Part shown: positions 8,973 through 16,487 of the stretch, piece by piece | How the letters are laid out: each line of letters starts with the position of its first letter | How positions within the stretch are numbered: position 1 is the first letter of the stretch | Origin: CAKVOD01 sp964606505 | GTDB lineage: Bacteria; Bacillota; Clostridia; Christensenellales; UBA1242 | Direction: 5' to 3' | NCBI GenBank assembly: GCA_964606505.1 | Contig: CAZSGM010000001.1 | Span: 62,001-126,000, forward strand | Length of the DNA stretch: 64,000 nt | The notes under the pieces: generated by a model | What the model was told of the DNA's origin: nothing | The model's input: only the letters and a program-made list of their open reading frames with translations | Databases searched by the model: none | Position numbers and translations under genes: made by a program

Positions 8973-10256
8973 CTAGCGCGCGGCGTTAATTGTGCGTGCG
9001 GCAATAATGAGTAGCGCAACTAGAGAATGTAGTTCCTTGCTGAGTCGCGATTTTTCGTAAATTGAGCACAGCAACGCCATAAGTTTCGACAGCATCCTAC
9101 TGCGACTTACAAAATACAAAAGCGGACGTTCAATAACTTTGACCTCGTCTAGGTATTCGCTAAGCCCAAAATCGTCCTTAAAATACTGGTTCAAGTCCTG
9201 CACTAAGTCGTTCAAAATTGCCGTCTCGTATTCATTCAGCCCCTTGTAAGAAACTTGCGGCGTTGGCTCAATAAGTGGTTGTACTTCGTCGGCACCGTGC
9301 CTCCCAAAACTCCCACTTTGCGCGCCAAAACTGTTTTCTTGCGCAAAATCACGTTCGGCGTGTGTCCCATAACCTTGAGACCCACCTGTGTGCCATCCTC
9401 TAAGGTCGTCGTTTCTCGCATTGCCTTGAAACTCATTCATTTCCCAAAACTCCTGTTCGTGTTGTGCCTCTTGGTTGCGTTGTGCCCCCTGTTTGCTGAG
9501 TATGTCTTGTTCGCGCTGTGTGCCTTGTTTAATGTCGTCTTTAATTGCGGGGCTGCGCTGTGAAGCGTCTTCTGCGCTTGCGTGCGAACTGTTGCTGTTT
9601 GGGGCGCTCAAATTGTTGCGGGTTTGAGCGTGCGGGTTTGCGTTGTCAACTACGCTGTCCGCGTTCGTAATAAATTTGTCGGGGTTACCTGTTGCGTCGG
9701 CCGTACTGCCAAAAAGTTTGCTAAAAAAACGCGAGCTACCTGTTGCGCTTGGAGTAGTGCCAGTGCGCAAATTATTTTGAGTGTGCGAGTTGTTAAATGC
9801 AGTGGGCGCACAACCGTCCTCGGGTGCGGACGCGCTTTGAGTTGGCTCAACCCCTTTGTTTTTGCCGAAAATTTGCGGGACAGGCGTTTTTTTAGTTGTG
9901 CTATTTGTTTGCAGGGTCGTGTTTTGTAAATCGTCGTCCTGTCGGGCGTTTCCCGCTTTTGTGTGCCAGTCGGTTGCCGCATTCTCGCGTTTTTCATTAG
10001 TGAGTTTGCCGTTAATTGGTTTGTTATTGGTGCACTCGCCATTAGCGTGGTCGCCGTTATTGCCGCCGCCGCTAACCCTCGCGCTGTTTGTGTGCTCGCC
10101 ATTAATCAGCTCGTCGTTAGTGTGCCCACAGTTAATTTGTCCGCGGTCAGCCCCCTCGCCGCTCGTGCAATCATTGCGTGCCTCAACGTACGCCTGCGCA
10201 AGCATTTCATACTCGCTTTTGTTGTAACCGTCAATTCTGTCGTCGTATTTTTCCAT
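8973..10256 (-). CDS. Unrecognised protein: long disordered region with a helical C-terminal domain
   Basis: No family is recognised in this 427-residue protein. Residues 1-320 are low complexity, rich in Asn, Gly, Thr, Ser, Gln, Asp and His, with degenerate NGEHTNS/NGECTNN-like short repeats near residues 50-85, and look intrinsically disordered. The last 100 residues (from about YKGLNEYETAIL) look like a folded, mostly helical domain with no signal peptide or membrane segment. The start is supported by AGAGG ahead of ATG on the minus strand. Overlapping frames on both strands are probably shadows of the skewed composition. It is a monocistronic gene, divergent from the tRNA cluster. It could be a regulatory or scaffold protein, but nothing in the sequence says which. 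Confidence 0.7.
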   Translation of the reverse strand: MEKYDDRIDGYNKSEYEMLAQAYVEARNDCTSGEGADRGQINCGHTNDELINGEHTNSARVSGGGNNGDHANGECTNNKPINGKLTNEKRENAATDWHTKAGNARQDDDLQNTTLQTNSTTKKTPVPQIFGKNKGVEPTQSASAPEDGCAPTAFNNSHTQNNLRTGTTPSATGSSRFFSKLFGSTADATGNPDKFITNADSVVDNANPHAQTRNNLSAPNSNSSHASAEDASQRSPAIKDDIKQGTQREQDILSKQGAQRNQEAQHEQEFWEMNEFQGNARNDDLRGWHTGGSQGYGTHAERDFAQENSFGAQSGSFGRHGADEVQPLIEPTPQVSYKGLNEYETAILNDLVQDLNQYFKDDFGLSEYLDEVKVIERPLLYFVSRSRMLSKLMALLCSIYEKSRLSKELHSLVALLIIAARTINAAR

Positions 10257-10511
10257 ATTTTACCTCTTACAAAAATATATTTTAAAGGGGTTGTAATTAT
10301 GCAAAAATTTAATTTTATGAATATTTTGCAAAGCGAAAGCATAATATGATATAGCCACTAAGCACACAAAAACTCCAACATTTTACGATTTAATGCGGCG
10401 CTTTTATTTAAAATGCGTGTTTGAAAAGCCAGTAAAAACGTCATTTTTGCCCTAAAAACCGCTGTTTTGAGAAAAAAAATTACTAAAAGTGTATTTTTTT
10501 GCTAAAAACTG

Positions 10512-10540
10512 TTGACAAATTTTTTATTATATAGTAAAAT
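10512..10540 (+). promoter_or_regulatory. Promoter of the tRNA cluster
   Basis: TTGACA (10512-10517) and TAAAAT (10535-10540), 17-bp spacing, about 20 bp before the first tRNA. Confidence 0.8.
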
Positions 10541-10560
10541 AGTGGAGTCGTTAAGAATAT

Positions 10561-10637
10561 CGCGGGGTAGAGCAGTTTGGCAGCTCGTCGGGCTCATAAC
10601 CCGAAGGTCGTTGGTTCAAATCCAGCCCCCGCTACCA
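10561..10637 (+). tRNA. tRNA-fMet (anticodon CAT), initiator
   Basis: A 77-nt cloverleaf with encoded CCA. Anticodon CAT sits in a stem TCGGG/CCCGA with three G-C pairs next to the loop. Base 1 (C) and base 72 (T) do not pair. Both are initiator features. Confidence 0.93.
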
Positions 10638-10647
10638 TTTTTTTTAT

Positions 10648-10724
10648 GGCGGTGTAGCTTAGCTGGTTATAGCGTCCGGTTCATACCCGGAAGATCAAAG
10701 GTTCGAATCCTTTCACCGCTACCA
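10648..10724 (+). tRNA. tRNA-Met (anticodon CAT), elongator
   Basis: A 77-nt cloverleaf with encoded CCA, acceptor GGCGGTG/CACCGCT and anticodon CAT. The sequence closely resembles the elongator tRNA-Met of Bacillus. A lysidine-modified tRNA-Ile with the same anticodon is a less likely reading. Confidence 0.85.
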
Positions 10725-10746
10725 GCGTGGGCGCATTGCCCAAGTT

Positions 10747-10821
10747 GGCCCTATGGTCAAGCGGTTAAGACACCACCCTTTCACGGTGGTATCGTGGGTT
10801 CGAATCCCGCTAGGGTCACCA
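10747..10821 (+). tRNA. tRNA-Glu (anticodon TTC)
   Basis: A 75-nt cloverleaf with encoded CCA, acceptor GGCCCTA/TAGGGTC and anticodon TTC in the loop CTTTCAC. Confidence 0.93.
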
Positions 10822-10825
10822 AATT

Positions 10826-10858
10826 CTCACTTTCTAAATAGAAAGTGAGTTTTTTTTA
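10826..10858 (+). terminator. Terminator of the tRNA operon
   Basis: Perfect 11-bp stem CTCACTTTCTA/TAGAAAGTGAG with a two-base loop and nine T. Confidence 0.9.
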
Positions 10859-11121
10859 TATTTTAAGTTCTTGCGCTGCTTGGTTTATACCGCAGGTTGA
10901 TATATTACTTGGCTTATATTATGGGTTGATGTGCTTGCAGTTTTATCTTCAAGCTGTTGCGCTAGTTGTATAACTGGAAATATTGGCAGCGAACAAACAA
11001 AGGAATTCAATTCTAAAGTGCTGCGCCTGCCTTGCTAGCTGCCTTTGTGGTTTGGGAATTATGGTTGCGGCTAGTTTTACAAATTCGTTCCGCTTTGCGG
11101 TTTTGCAGGCAGGCAAAATGC

Positions 11122-11150
11122 TTGACTTTCGCGGCAATGTGGAGTAAAAT
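11122..11150 (+). promoter_or_regulatory. Promoter of the DUF5131 gene
   Basis: TTGACT (11122-11127) and TAAAAT (11145-11150), 17-bp spacing. The preceding 260 bp after the tRNA terminator contain no supported gene. Confidence 0.7.
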
Positions 11151-11182
11151 GGAAATGGTTAAATGACCAAATGGAGTTAATA

Positions 11183-12004
11183 ATGGATATTACCGATTTA
11201 ACTTGGAACCCTTGGCACGGCTGCCATAAGTGTAGCGAGGGCTGCCAAAATTGTTATGCGTATTTTTTAGACAAAAGGTACGGCAGAGATACTAATCAGG
11301 TTTGTAGGAATAAGTCAAACTTTGATTACCCAATAAAAAAGGACAAGAGCGGGAACTATAAGTTGCCGAGTGGGTCGTTTGTCCGCGTGTGTATGACAAG
11401 CGACTTCTTTCTCGAAGAGGCCGACGACTGGCGCGGCGAGGCGTGGGATATAATTCGCAAAAGGTCAGACGTTACCTTTTCATTGCTTACTAAAAGGGCA
11501 AACAGAATTAAGGATAATTTGCCAGACGATTGGGGCGACGGCTGGGACAATGTCCAGTTTGCGGTTTCTGCAGAAAACCAAAAGCGAGTGGACGAAAGAA
11601 TTCCGTACCTTTTGGACGTTCCTGCCAAGCATAGGTGGATAAGTGTAAAACCCTTTATTGGCGAAGTTGATTTGGAGCAATACCTTTCAACCGGCGGAAT
11701 AGAAGCTGTCCTTGCAGGCGGGGAAAACTATATGGGTTGTCGTCCGCTCCACTTTGAATGGGTAAAAAAGTTGCACGACCAATGTGAAAAATATGATGTC
11801 CAATTAATTTTTGGGCAAACGGGAAACGTTTTTGTTAAAGATGGGGTTGAATACAAAATTAGAAACAGAACCGACCAAATGATACAGGCGGTTAAGTCGG
11901 GGCTCAATTATCCGCACTTGGATATTGATAAACGCGTTAACGAGATTTTAGAAATTAGGGAAAAAATGAAAAACGCTAGGATGAAAAAGACTGATTGTGA
12001 TTAA
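11183..12004 (+). CDS. DUF5131 (phage Gp37/Gp68-like) cysteine-cluster protein
   Basis: This 273-residue protein matches the DUF5131 family, which is often annotated as phage Gp37Gp68. Its N-terminus has the family signature TWNPWHGC followed by KCSEGCQNCYA, giving a CxxxCxxC arrangement like that of radical SAM enzymes. Downstream are the family segments VCMTSDFF, LLTKRANRI, FAVSAENQ and ISVKPFIGEV, followed by a GGENYMG loop. The reaction is not known; an iron-sulfur cluster is an inference from the Cys spacing. ATG at 11183 is preferred because GGAG lies six bases upstream; another ATG four codons earlier overlaps that sequence. It is monocistronic with its own promoter. Members occur on phages and mobile DNA, so it may be an acquired gene. 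Confidence 0.85.
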   Translation: MDITDLTWNPWHGCHKCSEGCQNCYAYFLDKRYGRDTNQVCRNKSNFDYPIKKDKSGNYKLPSGSFVRVCMTSDFFLEEADDWRGEAWDIIRKRSDVTFSLLTKRANRIKDNLPDDWGDGWDNVQFAVSAENQKRVDERIPYLLDVPAKHRWISVKPFIGEVDLEQYLSTGGIEAVLAGGENYMGCRPLHFEWVKKLHDQCEKYDVQLIFGQTGNVFVKDGVEYKIRNRTDQMIQAVKSGLNYPHLDIDKRVNEILEIREKMKNARMKKTDCD

Positions 12005-12143
12005 AATATTAGAGTACATTACAACTAACAATAAAAAATGCGAAATTAACGGCTGCGAGATATACGAAAAAAGTATGTAAGCAGTCTTTTTTAATGGAAA
12101 AATAAAAAAAATAACATTTTTTTTATAAACAAGCAAAAAATAT

Positions 12144-12172
12144 TTGGAATAAAATAATAAATGTGTTAAAAT
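12144..12172 (+). promoter_or_regulatory. Probable promoter of the first poly-G-switched gene
   Basis: TTGGAA (12144-12149) and TAAAAT (12167-12172), 17-bp spacing, giving a leader of about 25 nt. The -35 element is weak. Confidence 0.5.
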
Positions 12173-12205
12173 TGCATAAAATACACACAGTAAGGAGTGA
12201 TAAAA

Positions 12206-14261
12206 ATGGTTAAGTACTTAACTAAATTGGGGGGGGGGGGCGTCTCAGACTAATCCACAATGTGGACAAACGCGAAAGGTAGAAACGGGCGAAAAAGCCA
12301 GTGTTTCTGCGGGTTGCAGCAACCGCGCCACCCGCAAAACAAACACGAGCGTTTGCAAACAAACTCATATTACTAGATATAAAAACAGTTACTTAAATAG
12401 GAGTTGCCTCAAGGGAGCAACTAACAAGAAAACAGGTATAATTAAACAAAACAACCGCCGCGCTACATTAGGAATACTAATGTGGCTTTTGGCGTTGCTG
12501 TCCTGCGTTGGACTAATGATTTGCGGAACACCTGTCCAAGGCGACCCGCCGAATCGCGACGAACTCCAACTAACAACGCAACCCGTTGTTACTGCCGCCG
12601 CCGCGCCTCTTTTTTCGGGCGCGGGTACGGAGACCAATCCTTACAAAATCTCGTCAGGCGAAGATATGATAGCATTGTCAACGACAACGGACTATTCGAC
12701 ATACTGGGGGACTTCTAGCAAAACAGTTTACTACAAACTTACAAAAGACATTACGGTAACAGCTGACACTTGGACGCCTATAGGGAATGGAACAAATAAA
12801 TTTTATGGCGTTTTTGACGGCTGCGGAAAAACTATTACTATTCAAGCGCAATCAGGTTCAGACATCACAATAAACACTGTTGATACGGGAAATATTCAAT
12901 ATGTGGGACTATTTGGCTGCGCCGACGAAAATAGGTCATTGATAGCAAATCTAATTATTAGCACCACGACATCCCTAAACTATACGTTAAAAAATTGTAG
13001 CAACTCATATAATCCTAGTGATAATAACATCGCTTATATTGGGTACCTTGGGGGCTATTTGCCTTCGATTTACAATATATCTATTGACTATGTGAAACTA
13101 AGCATTTCTGGTCCATCAAGTGATGTCTATTTTGGAAAAATAGTTGAAGGTTTGGTTGCGGGTTATGGGGGAGGGTGCGAAGACAAGAATAATGAACTAT
13201 GTAATATTTCTGCATATGGGAGTTTGTATGGAAGTGGTATATCATCAACTCTTAGTGTGTATTATTTATATTTTGGTGGAATTGTTGGGGAATTGGAGCC
13301 AACAAGTTCAAATACATTAACAATCAAAAATTGTGTAGTTAGAAATTTTTGGGAGATCTGCAATGGTATTTATATTACAGCTTACGTTGGGGGATTAGTT
13401 GGGTATGTAGGAACTACTGGAACTAAAATAATGGTTTCTAATTGTCTTGTTGATGATCTTGATGTGAGTAATACTTACTCATCTCATACCACTTGGCTTT
13501 ATGCAGGTGGGATTATTGGGTACTGTGATCTTCAGTCAGGGAGTTCATTTAAGCACTGCTATCTTACTGGGAGCATTAACTTAGACATCGACTCACGGGG
13601 ATATGCTCAGGGCAAGTTGGCTACAATTGCTGCACCCTATGGAGTAGGTGCTACTATTACCATCGAAGATTGCTTGTATGCGTTAACCTATAGTGTTGGC
13701 AATGATACTGATGCTGCTTTAATAGAGGGTACATATGATTCAGCTATGGATTTTTGTGATGTAGATTGGGTGCCTGAGCATTTTACTAGCGAGAATGAGT
13801 GGAGTACGGACATTTGGTTAATTGAACCAGATGACCCTGATTCGCCAGAGGAGTATACTATTTCCTTAAATGTCGCAGGAATTTATAGGACGGAACATCC
13901 AGTGGTTGGCACGGCGTTCACTGTAACATTTTCAGCTGACACGCCAAAGGGTGGGTTGTTCCTTTATGTGCTTTGCATAGACAGCACAGGTGCAAGCAAG
14001 TACTCCGAAATCCGTCAGTACTACTTTGAGGGGGCAAATGAAACCGAAACTATTTACTACGAACTCACGCAAGGCGCAACCTACAAAGTACTAATAAGCA
14101 AACCTTATGTTTGGGAGTTTACAATTGAAGGAACGGACGGTATATCGGGGACAGCGGCAAACGGGCAATTCACTTTTACCGCGCCTGCTCCTGATGTAGG
14201 CGGAACTGTTACAATAGAAGCCTCAGGGGGTACATCACCAAACAACTTCGCTGTCGTGTAA
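12206..14261 (+). CDS. Phase-variable GLUG-type surface protein, sequenced allele out of frame (OFF)
   Basis: AAGGAG (12192-12197) and the ATG at 12206 start a peptide MVKYLTKLGGGG that stops after 15 codons. The cause is a run of 12 G at 12229-12240. With 11 G (or 14) the ATG reads into a frame that has no stop for the 240 bases up to 12480 and on to 14261, giving 684 residues. The N-terminal 88 residues are hydrophilic and basic. They are followed by a membrane segment (GILMWLLALLSCVGLMICG) and an exported part beginning FSGAGTETNPYKI, with a WTPIG-FYGVFDGCGKTI block: the GLUG-type repeat domain of bacterial surface proteins. A C-terminal beta-rich region ends in NNFAVV. There is no LPXTG. 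The ATG at 12480 could initiate weakly (AGGA six bases upstream) but would lose the basic segment before the membrane helix. The product is probably an adhesin-like surface protein switched by slipped-strand mispairing. Confidence 0.82.
12208..12223. promoter_or_regulatory. Palindromic site, copy 4, over codons 1-6
   Basis: GGTTAAGTACTTAACT, the same palindrome as at 1029, 6235 and 6259, here inside the first codons of the phase-variable gene and six bases before its G tract. Confidence 0.45.
12229..12240 (+). repeat. Homopolymeric G12 tract (contingency locus 1)
   Basis: Twelve consecutive G from codon 8 of the surface protein gene. G11 or G14 is in frame; G12 and G13 give early stops (TAA at 12251, or a TAG near 12280). 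Such runs are far beyond chance in an AT-rich genome and are the classical substrate of slipped-strand phase variation. Confidence 0.9.
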
Positions 14262-14405
14262 CCAATACTCTTTCTTGAATTAGTTTTGCAATGTGGGAAT
14301 GTAAAAATAAGGCTGCATTAATTATATTCTCATAAAAATGCGCTACTTTGAAAACTTTCTAAAATCAACTAGTTTTCAAAGCACGTTTTGAAAACTCTAT
14401 ATTTT

Positions 14406-14450
14406 CAACCACTTTTCAAAGTGTATTTTGAAAAGTGGTTGACTTTTTTA
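14406..14450 (+). terminator. Terminator hairpin after the GLUG gene
   Basis: Perfect 15-bp stem CAACCACTTTTCAAA/TTTGAAAAGTGGTTG with a 6-base loop, then ACTTTTTTA. The preceding 60 bp repeat the word TTTTGAAAA or its reverse complement several times. The 3' arm also supplies the -35 of the next promoter. Confidence 0.75.
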
Positions 14451-14466
14451 TTTTTCAAAGTATAAT
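14439..14466 (+). promoter_or_regulatory. Promoter overlapping the hairpin
   Basis: TTGACT (14439-14444) and TATAAT (14461-14466), 16-bp spacing. Drives the broken ATPase gene and probably the ASCH gene. Confidence 0.65.
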
Positions 14467-14485
14467 ATTGGTAATAAGGTGCAAA

Positions 14486-14920
14486 ATGATAGCGAGAAAG
14501 AGTTATATTGACAGAATAAAATCGTATAAAGATATGCAGTTAATAAAGGTTATTACGGGGATAAGAAGATGTGAAAAGTCTACGCTGCTGAAGTTATACA
14601 AGGATGAGTTGATAGCGAGCGGGGTTGACGAAAGTCAAATCACGTTTATCAACTTGGAAGAGAAAGAAAACGAGGGGTTGAAGCAGGTTGACGCTTTGTA
14701 TGATTACTTGAAAGGTAGGCTTGTTGCGGGCAAAATGAATTACATTTTTGTTGATGAAGTTCAGGAGTGTGCGAATTTTCAAATTGCGGGAGATAGTTTG
14801 TTTGTCAAGGATAACGTGGATATATACGTAACGGGGTCTAACGCGCATATGTTATCTGGCGAACTTGCAACTCTCCTTTATTTTGGATTTTTTGTTAAAC
14901 AAAAGGAATATTTAATTTAG
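14486..14920 (+). pseudogene. Truncated AAA ATPase of the ATPase/DUF4143 family
   Basis: The 144 residues match the N-terminal AAA_14 domain of the widespread ATPase-DUF4143 proteins, which usually have about 400 residues. Visible family motifs are RKSYIDRI, the P-loop region GIRRCEKSTLL, FVDEVQE (Walker B) and VTGSNAHMLSGELAT (sensor 1). The frame ends right after this, in YFGFFVKQKEYLI, where the intact family continues with GRY...FKEYL and the DUF4143 domain. The P-loop glycine before Lys is replaced by Glu (CEKST instead of CGKST), which should abolish ATP binding. Truncation plus the P-loop change point to a decaying gene. The start ATG is chosen because it precedes the family N-terminus MIARKSY. 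Confidence 0.85.
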
Positions 14921-14931
14921 TGAGGTAAAAA

Positions 14932-15291
14932 ATGGAATACGAAATGAAGCTGCGGGCGGTGTATTTTGAGAAAATTAGGAGTGGGCAAAAAGTTTACGAG
15001 ATTAGGCTCAATGACGAGAAACGCCAGTTGCTCAAGGTGGGGGATGTCATTATTTTTAGAAAAGAGGAAAACCTTGAAGAAGCGTTGCGGGCAAGGGTTG
15101 CTGACTTAATTTATTTTGAGTCGTTTGAGGCGATGGTTGGCGCGCTCGGAACGCGAGAGATTGGGTTTGGCGATAGTGCTGCGGGCGAAGTCGTGGATGT
15201 TTATCACGGATTCTACTCGGTTGAGGATGAGCGCAAGTTCGGGGTTGTTGCGATAAAGGTGGAGGTTGAAACGAGCACGGGTGGCGCGTAG
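14932..15291 (+). CDS. ASCH-domain protein
   Basis: The 119-residue protein begins MEYEMKLRAVYFEKIRSGQKVYEIRLND, the characteristic start of ASCH/DUF3850-type proteins (GxKxxExRL). It continues with a beta-barrel pattern (KVGDVIIFR, then VADLIYFESFEAMV). ASCH domains have a PUA-like fold and are thought to bind RNA or modified nucleosides; some members hydrolyse N4-acetylcytidine. The substrate here is unknown. GAGG lies ahead of the start, and the gene follows the broken ATPase by 11 bases, probably on the same transcript. Confidence 0.85.
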   Translation: MEYEMKLRAVYFEKIRSGQKVYEIRLNDEKRQLLKVGDVIIFRKEENLEEALRARVADLIYFESFEAMVGALGTREIGFGDSAAGEVVDVYHGFYSVEDERKFGVVAIKVEVETSTGGA

Positions 15292-15364
15292 GTAGGTACG
15301 CTTACGGTGGCGCGGATAGTTGGTGGTGCGGGCATTTATTGCGGTGCGGGGGGATTTAAAGATA

Positions 15365-15397
15365 AAAAAAGCGAGTTCCACAAGAACTCGCTTTTTT
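15365..15397. terminator. Bidirectional terminator
   Basis: A 14-bp stem AAAAAAGCGAGTTC/GAACTCGCTTTTTT with a 5-base loop, lying between the ASCH gene and the converging membrane-protein gene. Confidence 0.85.
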
Positions 15398-15421
15398 AGA
15401 AACAGAAACAGAAACAGAAAC
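15398..15421. repeat. Tandem hexamer AGAAAC x4
   Basis: Four exact copies of AGAAAC directly after the terminator, outside any gene. Confidence 0.8.
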
Positions 15422-15482
15422 GGGTTGAGGCGCAGGGGTTAGGTGGTAAAACTGGAGCGTGCCAAATTTTGGGTTAGGGGTG

Positions 15483-16034
15483 TTAGTTATTTAGGGAGAA
15501 GTCGTTAAACTTTAGGGACGAGTCGGAGTTTGGGTTTGTGTCGGCGTTGGTGTTGGATGTCGATTTTGAGTCAGTGGTTGTGTTTGGTGTAGTGTTGGAG
15601 CTTGGCGCGGCGTTGGCGTCGGTCGGAGAGTTTTCGGCAAGTATGGGTTTTGCGCGAAACGCAAAGATTGTGGCAAGTAAGAACATCGCAAAACTAGGGA
15701 TAAAGGCGGCAATTCCGAGCGAAAACTCTTGCAGCGAGACAAGTAGGTCAATAAAGACGGCAAACGAGAGGACGGTTGCGGTCAAGTAGAGAAACGCCGA
15801 AATGCGGGCGCGCCTGAGTACATATGCCGACGCGACAATGCCGATGATGACGCTCGCGAGTGTAACAGCCATTAGCGCGACAACCGAAATGACAAACAGT
15901 GCGCTGCCGTCGCCGAGGTCTGCGCTGATACTGCCGACGATGTAAAGGAAAATCAAAATCAATATGCAGCCCAAGCTGAAAATACTCCCTAAAATGCCAA
16001 GCACGAGCGCGGGAATGCTCTTTGTTTTTTGCAT
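15483..16034 (-). CDS. Small four-helix membrane protein, unknown function
   Basis: The 183-residue protein has four hydrophobic segments: about residues 8-34 (ALVLGILGSIFSLGCILILIFLYIV), 45-68, 77-98 and 100-122. They are followed by a 50-residue low-complexity tail rich in Asn, Thr, Ser, Asp and Pro. The ALVLGILGSIFSL start resembles small DUF4064/DUF4190-type membrane proteins of Gram-positive bacteria, but the match is weak. AAGGAGG four bases before ATG fixes the start; a longer frame upstream has no such site. It stands alone, converging on the ASCH gene. Confidence 0.75.
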   Translation of the reverse strand: MQKTKSIPALVLGILGSIFSLGCILILIFLYIVGSISADLGDGSALFVISVVALMAVTLASVIIGIVASAYVLRRARISAFLYLTATVLSFAVFIDLLVSLQEFSLGIAAFIPSFAMFLLATIFAFRAKPILAENSPTDANAAPSSNTTPNTTTDSKSTSNTNADTNPNSDSSLKFNDFSLNN

Positions 16035-16487
16035 AACGCCTCCTTGTTTAATGGTTATCATTAAATATTTACAATTAGATTGTAACATTTTATTTTATTT
16101 TGCGCAACTAATTTTGTTACTATTCGCGGGCTTGTGTTGTTTTTCGTGGGTGGCTTCTGTTGCGGTAGTTTGTGCGTGTTTTGCCCGCGTATGTGTGGGC
16201 TTTGCGAAAAAATGCTCGGGTTGTTGCGTTTGCAAAATATTTGAGTTTCCGCGTGTGAAATTGCGGCACGCGAAGTTTTGGTTTGTTGCTGCAGTGGCAA
16301 CCTTTTTCGGTGGAGTTGAAAAACTTTTTTTGACAGCAACCGAGTTTGCACGCGGTTTAGCTGTGTTTGAGGTTGAGCGAGTGGGGCGGGAACAACGGGC
16401 GGCGATGCAAGGCGCAAAGTAACAAAGTTTGCGCCTTTATAATAAAATGACAATAGGAGTATCATTTAAGGAGAAAAACGGATAAAA
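16035..16487. other. Spacer with hairpin and -10 element before the collagen-like gene
   Basis: Mostly GC-rich sequence without a supported gene. At its end lies a perfect 10-bp inverted repeat AAGGCGCAAA/TTTGCGCCTT (16409-16437), immediately followed by TATAAT (16438-16443), so the right arm occupies the spacer between -35 and -10. This arrangement would suit an operator. AAGGAG follows at 16468-16473. Confidence 0.5.

Noticed and set aside
9650..10227. Several open frames on both strands overlapping the disordered protein
   Set aside because: They follow from the skewed base composition of that gene; only the 427-residue frame has a ribosome binding site and a plausible folded end.
12480..14261. 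The surface protein as a gene starting at the ATG at 12480
   Set aside because: AGGA lies upstream, but this start would lose the basic segment before the membrane helix, and it leaves unexplained the 240-base stop-free frame reaching back to the poly-G tract and the strong upstream start.
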